Of a stretch of DNA of 64,000 nt, positions 55,698-64,000 are shown one piece after another. The notes under the pieces are model-generated. The model had not been told where the DNA came from. It saw only the letters and a list, made by a program, of their open reading frames with translations, and ran no database searches. The position numbers and the translations under genes were made by a program. Position 1 is the stretch's first letter. The number at the start of each line of letters is the position of its first letter. The stretch comes from Novosphingobium sp. 28-62-57 (GTDB taxonomy: Bacteria > Pseudomonadota > Alphaproteobacteria > Sphingomonadales > Sphingomonadaceae), in contig NCGO01000002.1 of assembly GCA_002256985.1 (NCBI GenBank), positions 186,001 to 250,000 of the forward strand, given 5' to 3'.

Positions 55698-57935
55698 ATG
55701 ACAATCATGAAATTCCAATTGGCCGCATTGCTGGCCGCCGGTTCTATGCTGGCGTTGACCGGTGCCGCCCATGCGCAGGAAGCCGCCGCCTCGCCGGTCA
55801 TTTCCGAAGGCACCGCCGCCAAGGAATGGTGGCCCAAGAGCGTGGACCTTACCGCGCTGCGCCAGAACGAAGCGGTGAAGGCCAATCCCTATGGCCCGGA
55901 CTTTGACTACGCCAAGGAATTCGCCTCGCTCGATCTCGATGCGGTGAAGGCCGATATCCGCAAGACTCTGACCACATCGCAGCCGTGGTGGCCCGCCGAC
56001 TATGGGCACTATGGCCCGTTCTTCATCCGCATGGCCTGGCACAGCGCGGGCACCTATCGCACCGGTGACGGACGTGGGGGTTCGGATGGCGGCGAAATGC
56101 GCTTTGAACCGCTCAATTCCTGGCCCGACAACGTGAACCTGGACAAAGCGCGCCGCCTCGTCTGGCCGATCAAGCAGAAGTATGGCCGCAAGCTGTCGTG
56201 GGGCGATCTGATGGTGCTTTCGGGCACGGTCGCCATGGAAGACATGGGCTTCAAGACGCTGGGCTTTGCCGGTGGCCGCGTTGATGCATGGCAGCCCGAT
56301 CTGGTGTTCTGGGGCCCCGAAACCAAGATGCTGGACGACAAGCGCCGCGATGCCAAGGGCAACCTGAAGGGTCCGTTGGGCGCAACGCAGATGGGCCTGA
56401 TCTATGTGAACCCCGAAGGCCCCAACGGCGTGCCCGATCCGCTGGCCGCGGCCAACGACATCCGTCGTGCGTTCGGCGCGATGGCGATGAATGATGAAGA
56501 GACTGCCGCGCTGATCGTGGGCGGGCACACCTTTGGCAAGGCGCACGGCGCGCGCAAGCCCGAGGAATGCGTTGCCGCCGATCCCGGCATGGGCAAGATC
56601 GAGCAGCAGGGCCTTGGCTGGGCCAACAAGTGCGGCAAGGGCAATGCCGAGGACACCGTATCGAGCGGGTTGGAAGGCGCATGGTCGGCCAATCCGATTG
56701 CATGGAGCAGCCAGTACCTCGATAACCTCTATGGCTTTGAATGGGTGAAGACCAAGAGCCCTGCCGGTGCCACGCAGTGGATCCCCAAGGACCCAGCCGC
56801 CGCCAGCCTTGTGCCCGATGCGCATCGCGCCGATGTGCGCCACGCGCCGATCATGTTCACCACCGACATCGCGATGCGCGAAGACCCCGGCTTCCGCAAG
56901 ATCACGATGGCGTGGCAAAAGAACCCCGATCTGCTGGCCGATGCCTTTGCCCGCGCATGGTTCAAGCTGACTCACCGCGACATGGGCCCGCAGGCCCGTT
57001 ATCTGGGCAAGGACGCGCCCAAGGTGACGCTGGCATGGCAGGACCCGCTGCCCGAAGCCAAGTATGCGATGGTCGATGCCGGTGACATCGCGCAGTTGAA
57101 GGGCAGCATCCTTTCGTCAGGCCTGACCACGGCGGAACTGGTGCGCACGGCATGGGCCTCGGCCTCAAGCTTCCGCGCAACCGACATGCGCGGCGGTGCC
57201 AACGGTGCGCGTCTGCGGCTTGCCCCGCAAAAGGACTGGGCGGTCAACGATCCGGCAGAAGTGGCCAAAGTTACGGCCAAGCTCGACGCCATCCGCACCG
57301 CCTTCAACAAGGGTGCCAAGGGCGGCAAGCAGGTGAGCCTGGCTGACCTGATCGTGCTGGGTGGCAACGCGGCGATTGAACAGGCCGCCAAGGCTGCCGG
57401 GCAGGACGTAACCGTGCCGTTCACGCCGGGCCGCGTCGATGCCACGCAGGCGCAGACCGATGTGGATTCGTTCAATTTCCTTCAGCCCAAGGCCGATGCC
57501 TTCCGCAATTACTATGCGGCAGATTCGTTCTATGCGCCGGTGGAAGCCATGGTCGACAAGGCCGATCTGCTGAACCTGACCGTGCCGGAACTGACCGTGC
57601 TGGTGGGCGGCATGCGCACGCTGGGTGCCAATGCCGGTGGATCGCAGGCAGGCGTGTTCACCGACCGTCCGGGCACGCTGACCAACGACTTCTTCGTGAA
57701 CCTGCTGTCGATGGACAACGTGTGGACCAAGGCGGCAACGCCGGGCCTTTATGAAGGCAAGGCCCGCAGCGGCGGCGCGGTGAAGTGGACCGCAACCCCG
57801 GTTGATCTGGTGTTCGGTTCCAATTCGGAACTGCGCGCGGTGGCAGAGGTCTACGCATCCAGCGATGGCAAGGCCAAGTTCACGGCCGATTTCGTGGCGG
57901 CATGGACCAAGGTGATGAACGCCGACCGGTTCTGA
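55698..57935 (+). CDS. katG: Catalase-peroxidase KatG with a signal peptide
   Basis: 745 residues. Unlike cytoplasmic KatG it begins with a leader, [24 protein letters not shown], so it is probably periplasmic. The distal site is [11 protein letters not shown], the proximal His is in [11 protein letters not shown]. The Trp-Tyr-Met crosslink residues needed for catalase activity can be found: Trp in MAWH, Tyr in GLIYVNPEG and Met 26 residues later in [10 protein letters not shown]. The C-terminal duplicated domain is complete. AGGAGGAGAG lies before the start. It destroys H2O2 outside the cytoplasm. Confidence 0.95.
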   Translation: MTIMKFQLAALLAAGSMLALTGAAHAQEAAASPVISEGTAAKEWWPKSVDLTALRQNEAVKANPYGPDFDYAKEFASLDLDAVKADIRKTLTTSQPWWPADYGHYGPFFIRMAWHSAGTYRTGDGRGGSDGGEMRFEPLNSWPDNVNLDKARRLVWPIKQKYGRKLSWGDLMVLSGTVAMEDMGFKTLGFAGGRVDAWQPDLVFWGPETKMLDDKRRDAKGNLKGPLGATQMGLIYVNPEGPNGVPDPLAAANDIRRAFGAMAMNDEETAALIVGGHTFGKAHGARKPEECVAADPGMGKIEQQGLGWANKCGKGNAEDTVSSGLEGAWSANPIAWSSQYLDNLYGFEWVKTKSPAGATQWIPKDPAAASLVPDAHRADVRHAPIMFTTDIAMREDPGFRKITMAWQKNPDLLADAFARAWFKLTHRDMGPQARYLGKDAPKVTLAWQDPLPEAKYAMVDAGDIAQLKGSILSSGLTTAELVRTAWASASSFRATDMRGGANGARLRLAPQKDWAVNDPAEVAKVTAKLDAIRTAFNKGAKGGKQVSLADLIVLGGNAAIEQAAKAAGQDVTVPFTPGRVDATQAQTDVDSFNFLQPKADAFRNYYAADSFYAPVEAMVDKADLLNLTVPELTVLVGGMRTLGANAGGSQAGVFTDRPGTLTNDFFVNLLSMDNVWTKAATPGLYEGKARSGGAVKWTATPVDLVFGSNSELRAVAEVYASSDGKAKFTADFVAAWTKVMNADRF

Positions 57936-57956
57936 TCACTATGTGAATGATTGCAG

Positions 57957-57984
57957 CGGCGGCAGGGCTTTGGCTCTGCCGCCG
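57957..57984. terminator. Hairpin terminator between katG and the CHAT gene
   Basis: CGGCGGCAG (57957-57965) pairs with CTGCCGCCG (57976-57984) over a 10-nt loop; the plus strand continues TTTGCTTATT. It lies between convergent genes and likely ends katG transcription. Confidence 0.75.
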
Positions 57985-57989
57985 TTTGC

Positions 57990-60908
57990 TTATTCAAACA
58001 CCACGAACGGCGCCCAGACATGCGGATTTGCCGCGTCGGGCAGCTTTGGATCATCCATCGCGCGCAACATTGCGCGGCGCAGCGCTTCGGCAGGCAATCG
58101 GCCCCCGGCTGCCTCGCGCAGCACGCTGCTGGTAATCGCAGCGGCAGCATCATCGCGCACCGGCCAGTGTGACAGCATCAGCGTGCGCGCTCCGGCATAG
58201 CGAAACGCTTGGGCAAGGCCCGAATAAGCAGGCGCAGCTTCACCATCACCAACAGCGGTATTGCAGGCCGACAGGATCACCCAATCGGCATCGAGCCGGA
58301 GCAGGCTGATTTCCGATGCAGTCAGCACACCATCGCCACTTGCCCTTTCCTCAGGCCGGGCCAGCACCAGCGCGGGTTCGGAAATGCCCTCCATCTCGCC
58401 CGCCACAAGCGCGTGTGTGGCAAACAACAGCACGCGATACTGGTCGAGCGGGGAAGCCCGAAAGGCGTCTTCACTGGCCGCAGCACCAGTCAGCACCGTG
58501 GCATTGCGGACGCTGCGGGTCACTGTGGCGATTTCGGCGGATTCGAGCGTGGGCAGCGCGGCGAGCGAGGTGGTATCGGCCTTTCCGCCCCGAAATACCG
58601 CGCTGGCCAGGACTGTGCGCGCGCCTGCCGGACTGTTTGCGGCCAGATTATTTGCGGCCAGCCGATCAGCCCCGAACGGGGTAGGCGCGCCCAGCGCCAG
58701 CATCGTGCCCTGCGCCATCGACCGGCGCGCCTGCCCCCGCACCGGCACCAGCGTGGCGCTGATCGCCATGGCATAGCGTCTGATGAGGAACGGAGCATGT
58801 TTGGCCGTGGCGCCTATCGGCTTTTCCAGCAGCGCGGCAAAGGGAATAGCGGCGGCATCATCGCCGGTCACAATGCGCAAGGTGCGCGTGTTGCGCAGGC
58901 CCGCTGCGGGAAGGTCGGCAAAGATGGCGCGATAGAGATCGTGCGAGGCCACCGGATCGAACGCCCCGCGATCCAGCGCGCGGCGCAGCTGCACGGCGGT
59001 GCCTGCAAAAGCCGCCCGCGTGGGCTTCATGCGCTGCACCTGCATATTGTCGGCGGTTGCAAGCATCACGAAGGACGAACCAAGCGCCGGAATGATGGCC
59101 AGCGCCGCCTCATCCTTGGCCAGCGACGCTGCAAGCTCATCGGGCGATGCGGCTTGCCGCGCGGCAAGCACGGCCCATGATGGATCGGCTTGCGCCAGAG
59201 CGGCCCGCTGGCCGGTCAACTCTGCCAGTGCAGCATCACGCGCCGCGCGCGCAGCTTCCCAATCACCACCGTTGCCCAGCAGCAACAGGTAGACCGAATT
59301 GGCCCGCCGATAGGCCTGTTCGGCATCCTGCAAACCGCGCAGACGCATGGCCAGGGCAGGATCGGCGGCACCGGCACGCGCGGCGGCAAGCCGCGTGGAC
59401 CTTGCCACTTTGGAGCCGACCAGAATCTGCGATGCGTTCAGCGCCAGCTGCATATCGCCGCGCTGCACGGCCAGCCGCATGGCAAGTTCAAGCGACAGAC
59501 GATCAGCCGCCAGCAGTTCGCCGTCAGCACTGGCATCCAACCGGTCAGCCACCGCGCGCACCAGATCTTCCCCGGCCCGGCCAACGCAATCTGGTGCCTC
59601 AACGCCTGCCAGCGCGGCCATGACACAGGCCTGCGCCTTTCCCAAAGCCGGAACGCGCGGACCTTTGGCGACTGCCAGATGCGCTTGCGCAACAGCGGCT
59701 GCGCCTGCGGAATCGCCACCATCAAGCCGGGCCAGCGCAACGCCGGGCAGCAGCGTTTCTGCCGCTCCAGCAGCCTTTGAGCGGCTCCAGATTTCGAAAG
59801 CCTGATCGAGTGTTTCGCGCGCCTGCGCCTGCTTCCCCAGTGCCGTGCGGGTATGGCCCAGAAAGGTCAGCGAGCGCAGCCGGTCTTGCGCGCTGGCCCG
59901 GTCTCCCAGCGCATCCAGTGTGGCAATGGCCCGCAGCAGCGCTGGCTCAGCCTCCCCATAGCGGCCAAGATCGGTCAGCAGACCGCCGAGGGTGGTGAGC
60001 CCGCTGGCAAAGTTACCGTCCTGCGAACCTGTCGTGGCGACGCGAATGTCCAGTGCATGGCGCGCCACCTCAACCGCTTCGCTGCGCTTGCCTGCACCAG
60101 CAAGCACCAGCGCCAGCGATTCCACCGCGCGCACATGGCCAAGATCGCTTTTCGGGACATGGGCCGTAACCTGCTCAACCGCGAGCCGGGCCAAGGCTTC
60201 GGCCTCGTCATTGCGGCCTGCGCGCATCAGGCGCAGCGCCAGATTATAGCGGGCGCTGATCGTTGAGGGGTGGAATTCGCCCACCGCCCGCACCCGCGCG
60301 GCAACCCCCGCTTCCTGCGCACGGACGGCTTCGTCATATTCGCCAAGCTGCAGACGCGCGAGGGCCAGGACATAGGCGATATTGGATTCGGCCATATCCA
60401 GCGCCGGTGTCGCAGGCATCTTTCCGCGCCGCTGCTCAAGATAACGCGCCGCTTCGCCCAGCCGCTCGGCGGCCTTGCCATACAAGGCCCGGCGCATCTC
60501 GACATCGCCGGCCAGCGCAATTGCCTGAACATAGGCATCGGGCGCATGATCGCGATAGGGGCCGACCACGGCATAGGCCCTGTCGGCACTGGCCAGCGCA
60601 CCATCCAGATCGCCAGCCTCGCGCGCACCATCGGCCCGGGCCACCAGCCCGCGCGCCAGATACGATGCGGTCACAGCGCTGAGGGGCGCTTTTTCCGCCG
60701 CAGCAATCAGCGCCTCTGCGGCTTGCACACTGGCCGCTTGCGTCTCCTGATTGGGATTGGCGTTGCCACGGTTGACCGCCTGACTCAGCGCTTGGTTAAG
60801 CGCGACCAGCGAAGCGGGCAGTTCCGCCCCAGCCCACGCCGTTTCACACCCTGCCAGACCAAGCGCAACGGCCAGCGCCGCACCTGCAGTCCGCCCAATT
60901 GTGACCAT
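57990..60908 (-). CDS. Exported TPR-CHAT domain protein
   Basis: 972 residues. The start MVTIGRTAGAALAVALGLAGC is a signal peptide with a possible lipobox (LAGC) or cleavage after AWAG. About residues 40-500 are helical repeats of TPR type (for example SARYNLALRLMRAGRNDEAEALARLA). The last about 330 are a CHAT caspase-like domain: catalytic His in LLFATHALVAGE (about 828) and Cys in VILSACNTAVGDG (about 882), ending ANPHVWAPFVVFE. Both catalytic residues are kept, so protease activity is plausible. Export of a CHAT protein is unusual. Substrate unknown. Confidence 0.9.
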   Translation of the reverse strand: MVTIGRTAGAALAVALGLAGCETAWAGAELPASLVALNQALSQAVNRGNANPNQETQAASVQAAEALIAAAEKAPLSAVTASYLARGLVARADGAREAGDLDGALASADRAYAVVGPYRDHAPDAYVQAIALAGDVEMRRALYGKAAERLGEAARYLEQRRGKMPATPALDMAESNIAYVLALARLQLGEYDEAVRAQEAGVAARVRAVGEFHPSTISARYNLALRLMRAGRNDEAEALARLAVEQVTAHVPKSDLGHVRAVESLALVLAGAGKRSEAVEVARHALDIRVATTGSQDGNFASGLTTLGGLLTDLGRYGEAEPALLRAIATLDALGDRASAQDRLRSLTFLGHTRTALGKQAQARETLDQAFEIWSRSKAAGAAETLLPGVALARLDGGDSAGAAAVAQAHLAVAKGPRVPALGKAQACVMAALAGVEAPDCVGRAGEDLVRAVADRLDASADGELLAADRLSLELAMRLAVQRGDMQLALNASQILVGSKVARSTRLAAARAGAADPALAMRLRGLQDAEQAYRRANSVYLLLLGNGGDWEAARAARDAALAELTGQRAALAQADPSWAVLAARQAASPDELAASLAKDEAALAIIPALGSSFVMLATADNMQVQRMKPTRAAFAGTAVQLRRALDRGAFDPVASHDLYRAIFADLPAAGLRNTRTLRIVTGDDAAAIPFAALLEKPIGATAKHAPFLIRRYAMAISATLVPVRGQARRSMAQGTMLALGAPTPFGADRLAANNLAANSPAGARTVLASAVFRGGKADTTSLAALPTLESAEIATVTRSVRNATVLTGAAASEDAFRASPLDQYRVLLFATHALVAGEMEGISEPALVLARPEERASGDGVLTASEISLLRLDADWVILSACNTAVGDGEAAPAYSGLAQAFRYAGARTLMLSHWPVRDDAAAAITSSVLREAAGGRLPAEALRRAMLRAMDDPKLPDAANPHVWAPFVVFE

Positions 60909-61096
60909 GCAGACCACCCCCAAAAGCCGATCCGTGCTGGCGGCACGCACCATCAGCAACAATCCGCAATGTCGTAATGATCGCACGACCTGGCGCAAGA
61001 GGTTCGCAAGGGGGCAAACCGACCTGAAGGGATAAATCGGCGCGCCGTGGCACCATCCGGCCCAGGCAAGCCGCGCTCTACAGAATTTTGCGATAA

Positions 61097-61173
61097 TGGC
61101 GCACCCGACAGGATTCGAACCTGTGACCCCTGCCTTCGGAGGGCAGTACTCTATCCAGCTGAGCTACGGGTGC
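61097..61173 (-). tRNA. tRNA-Arg (CCG anticodon)
   Basis: 77 nt with encoded CCA. Acceptor stem GCACCCG/CGGGTGC, discriminator G, T-arm containing GGTTCGAATCC, and anticodon stem CTGCC/GGCAG with loop CTCCGAA, giving anticodon CCG. All four arms fold. Confidence 0.97.
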
Positions 61174-61305
61174 CAAAGCCTGAGGCGCAACTAGCAGTGC
61201 GGTTGCGCGGTTGCCAGTGGTTTTTGTTGTCACCACCGATCCGATGGCCCCACAATCGGCAACAGCTTAGGGATTTGGTAGCGCGCTGGCGATTAAACAC
61301 GTGCC

Positions 61306-61710
61306 ATGCAACCACTTCCCCCGGCCCATTCTGATTCGCGGTCTGCCGAGCCCCGGGCTGAATTCGGCCAGGCTTCGGGCAACGCCATGTCGATGAAATG
61401 GTCGGCCCTGCACGATGCATCGGCGGTGGTGTGCAGGCTGGCGGGTATGCAGCCTGAAATGCGCAAACCCGAAGTGCGCAACTTTCCGGCAATCATGCGC
61501 GATACTGGCGGCTGGCGTTATGATCTGGCCAAGCAGGGCGTGGATGATCTGGCGGCCTTTATGGAACCCGGCCTTGCCGCGCTGCTGGCGGTTTCGGCCA
61601 AAGGCCAGTCCCCAGCCGCTGCTGCCACCGCGCTATGGCAGGAGTTCCTTGAAGCGCGCAGTGCGCTGCTCACGCTGATTCCGCCGTTAGGCATCAAGCG
61701 CAGGCCGTAG
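61306..61710 (+). CDS. Hypothetical protein
   Basis: 134 residues, soluble, no signal peptide. The central segment MKWSALHDASAVVCRLAGMQPEM and the C-terminal Ala-rich helix (AATALWQEFLEARSALLTLIP) look like a folded small protein. No domain recognised. A shorter start at the ATG at 61387 is possible. Convergent with mmcB. Confidence 0.55.
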   Translation: MQPLPPAHSDSRSAEPRAEFGQASGNAMSMKWSALHDASAVVCRLAGMQPEMRKPEVRNFPAIMRDTGGWRYDLAKQGVDDLAAFMEPGLAALLAVSAKGQSPAAAATALWQEFLEARSALLTLIPPLGIKRRP

Positions 61711-61731
61711 GCGCGGCCAAAGCTCGCAGGT

Positions 61732-62220
61732 CTAAAGCCCCCAGACGCCGCAATCGGGATCAAGGCTGACAAGCTGACGCCTTAGCGCAGCGCGCGCCAA
61801 CCTTTCGACTTCGGCCTTGCGCCGTGCGGCGGCCAGCGGGACCGTGGGCGCCGGGCGCAGGATTTCGGCGTCATAACCATCGGCCACGATCACCCCGCAG
61901 GCATGGGGCAGGAAATTCTCCGTTTCCAGCACCGACCGGTCAAGGTGTGGGGCCAGCCCCCAATAGAACCTGTCGCAATGATCGAGATAATCGGTCCACT
62001 TGGCATCGCCCAGCAGATCGGCGCGGCTGACCTTGATCTCCACGATCACCACCTGCCCCTTGGCATCAATGCCCATCAGGTCAGCCCGGCGGCCAGAGCG
62101 CAAAGGCATTTCGGCAAGGCACCAGATATCGTTGCGCGCGAACAGACGGCATATCCCACGCGCCACGGCACGCGCCTCGCGCTCGACAGTGTCCTGAATC
62201 AGGGGCAGCGATTCGATCAT
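61732..62220 (-). CDS. mmcB: MmcB family DNA repair protein
   Basis: 162 residues of a PD-(D/E)XK-like nuclease fold: RSGRRADLMGIDAKGQVVIVEIKVSRADLLGDAKW is given here by its key residues RADLMGID and VEIKVSRAD, the catalytic Asp and Glu-X-Lys. The family is the Caulobacter mitomycin-sensitivity gene mmcB, a damage-inducible repair factor. A perfect LexA-type box lies 14 bp before the ATG. Confidence 0.9.
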   Translation of the reverse strand: MIESLPLIQDTVEREARAVARGICRLFARNDIWCLAEMPLRSGRRADLMGIDAKGQVVIVEIKVSRADLLGDAKWTDYLDHCDRFYWGLAPHLDRSVLETENFLPHACGVIVADGYDAEILRPAPTVPLAAARRKAEVERLARAALRRQLVSLDPDCGVWGL

Positions 62221-62233
62221 GCCACCAGCGTAA

Positions 62234-62248
62234 GAACAAAAGCCGAAC
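62234..62248 (-). promoter_or_regulatory. LexA box upstream of mmcB
   Basis: On the minus strand GTTC-N7-GTTC (plus strand GAAC, seven bases, GAAC). This is the direct-repeat SOS box of Alphaproteobacteria. Being 14 bp before the mmcB start, binding there would block transcription until DNA damage. Confidence 0.75.
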
Positions 62249-62272
62249 AGGTAAAGCGCTTAGCGAAGCGGT

Positions 62273-62851
62273 TTACCACAGGCCCAGCGTCTGCACGAAC
62301 AGCCACACGCCGGTGGCCACCAGCAGCGCTGCAGCGATCATGCGCACCACATCCAGCGGCACGCGCTTGATCAGGGCATTGCCGAAGACCACCGCGGGCA
62401 CATTGGCCAGCATCATGCCCAGCGTGGTCCCGGCGGTGACCGCCAGCGCTGCGTTGAACCGCGCGCCCAGCGCAATCGTGGCGATCTGGGTCTTGTCGCC
62501 CATTTCCACGATAAAGAACGCCACCAGCGTGGTGAGGAACGCGCCATGGCGCGAGGGCTTTGGCGCTTCATCCTCATCCAGCTTGTCGGGCACCAATGTC
62601 CACAGGCCCATGGCCACGAAACCCACCGCCACCGCAAAGCGGAACCATTGGCCATCAAGGAACGCGGCTGCGGTTGCCCCCAGCAGTGCGGCGAGGAAAT
62701 GGTTGGCCAGCGTTGCCACCAGAATGCCCAGCACAATCGGCAGCGGACGCTTGAACCGCGCGGCCAGCACAATGGCCAAGAGCTGCGTCTTGTCGCCGAT
62801 CTCGGCCAGCGCGACGATGGCGGTAGAGGTGGTGAAAGCTTCGAGGATCAT
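62273..62851 (-). CDS. GDT1/TMEM165 family Mn2+/Ca2+ transporter
   Basis: 192 residues with six hydrophobic segments in two homologous halves. Each half has the signature acidic motif: VALAEIGDKTQLLA near the start and FIVEMGDKTQIATI near residue 110. This UPF0016 family exports Mn2+ (or Ca2+) in exchange for protons. The chosen ATG follows a manganese riboswitch and hairpin. Weak GGAA serves as ribosome site just beyond that hairpin. Confidence 0.92.
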   Translation of the reverse strand: MILEAFTTSTAIVALAEIGDKTQLLAIVLAARFKRPLPIVLGILVATLANHFLAALLGATAAAFLDGQWFRFAVAVGFVAMGLWTLVPDKLDEDEAPKPSRHGAFLTTLVAFFIVEMGDKTQIATIALGARFNAALAVTAGTTLGMMLANVPAVVFGNALIKRVPLDVVRMIAAALLVATGVWLFVQTLGLW

Positions 62852-62861
62852 GGCAATTCCG

Positions 62862-62912
62862 GGGCCGGGTGGAGCGATCAGGCCAACGACAGCGTGCCCC
62901 TCCACCCGGCCC
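62862..62912 (-). promoter_or_regulatory. Riboswitch expression-platform hairpin
   Basis: 13-bp perfect stem (62900-62912 with 62862-62874) and 25-nt loop, immediately before the ribosome site of the transporter gene. No T-run follows, so translational control fits better than termination. It probably competes with part of the aptamer or hides the start region when Mn2+ is low. Confidence 0.55.
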
Positions 62913-62928
62913 GGGCAGAAAGCGCGCT

Positions 62929-63050
62929 GTCATTGGTCTCGCCCGGAAGACCACAAAGGTCCCGCCGCCTGCGCCATGGTCTCTCGACCAAGCATGTTGA
63001 CGCTGAGGGCCGCTCCGAAATCCGGAGGCGGTGGCTACTCCCCAAGTGAC
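62929..63050 (-). ncRNA. yybP-ykoY manganese riboswitch aptamer
   Basis: Read on the minus strand, the closing helix pairs GTCACTTGG (63050-63042) with CCAATGAC (62936-62929), one bulge. Just inside lie the two conserved loop sequences of this class, GGGGAGTAGCC (63043-63033) and GGCGAGACC (62943-62935). Between them are the usual additional hairpins, including TCGAGAGACC. It lies before a Mn2+ exporter-type gene, the expected target. Confidence 0.85.
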
Positions 63051-63107
63051 GTTGCGGCGCGTTAGCCGTGTATGGCCAAAGGTGCAAGGGCGCGCTAGGC
63101 GGCATCC

Positions 63108-64000
63108 ATGCGCCCGCTTGCCGCCCTGTCCTTGCTGCAACTTGCCCTCTGGCCGACCGTGGCAGTGGCTGATGAGGCGACTGGTCCTTTCACGATTGCG
63201 GCATCGGCCCGGCTGCGGCTGGAATCGATCGACGGGCAGTTCCGCCCCGCGCCGACGCCCGAAAACGACACGATGGTATCGCTGCGCACCGAAATTGCAG
63301 CGAGCTATGATGCCGGAGCCGTGCGGTTCAATGCCGAGCTGTGGGACGCGCGCGCATGGGGGCAGGATGCACGGTCATCGGCCAATACCCGGGAGATCAA
63401 CGCTTTCGAACTGGTGCAGGCCAATGTGCAGGTGCCGCTCGCAGGGAAAAGCATTCTGACGCTGGGCCGTTACACGCTCGATCTGGGCAACCGGCGCATG
63501 GTGGCCCGCCAGCGCTTCAGCAACACCACCAATGCCTTTACCGGCGCACATCTGGCGCTTGAAGGCGAAGCCGGGCGCAAGCTGGACCTGCTTTTTGCGC
63601 TGCCACACCAGCGCCTGCCTGATGATACCGGCGGTATCCTTGCCGACCGGGTGCAATGGGACCGCGAGAATTTTGACGTCGTGTTCTTCGGCGCGCACGG
63701 GACACTCCCCGGCATCGCGCATGGCACGTTGCAGCCTTATGCCTTTGCCCTGATCGAGCGTGACGGCGCGCGGCTGGCCACCACCAACCGCCGCATCGGC
63801 ACGCTTGGCGCGCGGCACTATGCCAAGGCGGCGGCTGGCAAGTGGGACCACGATCTGGAAGGCGCAGTGCAATTCGGCAAAGCACGGCGCACGTCAGCCC
63901 CGACAGACAGCGCCGATCTCGATGTCTTTGCATGGTTCATACACGCCGAAGTGGGCTACACGCTGACCGGAGGCTGGACACCGCGCATTGCGGTGCTGTT
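63108..64000 (+). CDS. Alginate-export-family outer-membrane porin, 5' part
   Basis: 297 codons are in the window; the gene continues past the right edge. A signal peptide (LAALSLLQLALWPTVAVA) precedes a beta-barrel-like sequence with alternating residues and aromatic girdle: RLRLESIDGQFRPAP, SLRTEIAASYDAG, LVQANVQVPLAGKSILTLGR, then MVARQRFSNTTNAFTGA. This order matches the alginate_export family (AlgE-like). It likely transports a sugar polymer or oligomer across the outer membrane, not necessarily alginate. Confidence 0.8.
   Translation, partial: MRPLAALSLLQLALWPTVAVADEATGPFTIAASARLRLESIDGQFRPAPTPENDTMVSLRTEIAASYDAGAVRFNAELWDARAWGQDARSSANTREINAFELVQANVQVPLAGKSILTLGRYTLDLGNRRMVARQRFSNTTNAFTGAHLALEGEAGRKLDLLFALPHQRLPDDTGGILADRVQWDRENFDVVFFGAHGTLPGIAHGTLQPYAFALIERDGARLATTNRRIGTLGARHYAKAAAGKWDHDLEGAVQFGKARRTSAPTDSADLDVFAWFIHAEVGYTLTGGWTPRIAVL

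Noticed and set aside
61711-61731. Attachment-site duplication near tRNA-Arg
   Set aside because: No integrase or repeated tRNA 3' end is found nearby, so no integrated element is supported.

Overview
The window is chromosomal DNA of high GC content from an alphaproteobacterium, most likely a sphingomonad of the Novosphingobium/Sphingomonas type. This rests on the GH106 rhamnosidase and non-E. coli-type rhamnose genes, the two-gene MetH with an ArsR-methyltransferase regulator, an alphaproteobacterial LexA box (GTTC-N7-GTTC) before mmcB, a PhaR-like site before phbB, and sphingomonad-style GC-rich intergenic palindromes. No insertion sequence, prophage, integrase or CRISPR array was seen. Genes are dense, often with ATGA/GTGA overlaps.

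Left part (1-15.8 kb): an L-rhamnose utilisation island. A minus-strand run (bifunctional rhamnulose-phosphate aldolase/dehydrogenase, esterase, L-rhamnose isomerase, GH106 alpha-L-rhamnosidase, LysR regulator, GH1 glucosidase) diverges from a plus-strand run (rhamnulokinase-type kinase, L-lactate dehydrogenase, MFS transporter, DeoR regulator). Together they could de-decorate and hydrolyse rhamnosides, import rhamnose and convert it to DHAP and pyruvate. The divergent promoter holds three 10-bp TGAT-type repeats, a likely operator. An FAH-family 3' end and an alpha/beta hydrolase flank it.

15.8-34.4 kb: housekeeping and small genes: recQ, an NTF2-like protein, a DUF3592-like membrane protein, a CPA2 antiporter, the methionine-cycle operon (ArsR-methyltransferase, metF, split metH) with paired operators, two small lipoproteins, phbB, a frameshifted outer-membrane protein gene, a DUF3576 lipoprotein, leuS, lptE and holA.

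34.5-46.7 kb: an exopolysaccharide locus: polyprenyl-phosphate glycosylphosphotransferase, NDP-sugar dehydrogenase, GT4 and GT2 glycosyltransferases, Wza-like export protein, Wzc-like tyrosine autokinase and a flippase, with a PDZ-M48 peptidase and small unknown proteins among them.

46.7-57.9 kb: an arsenic operon (arsR-arsC-acr3-arsH), then a candidate mandelate/benzoylformate cluster (ketopantoate-reductase-family dehydrogenase, LysR, benzoylformate decarboxylase, Rieske dioxygenase alpha and beta), a DsbA-like protein and an exported KatG.

57.9-64 kb: an exported TPR-CHAT protein, tRNA-Arg(CCG), mmcB with a LexA box, a GDT1-family Mn2+/Ca2+ transporter behind a convincing yybP-ykoY manganese riboswitch, and the start of an alginate-export-type porin. 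A 42-bp element made of three 10-bp repeats occurs at two distant places (18.2 and 46.7 kb).
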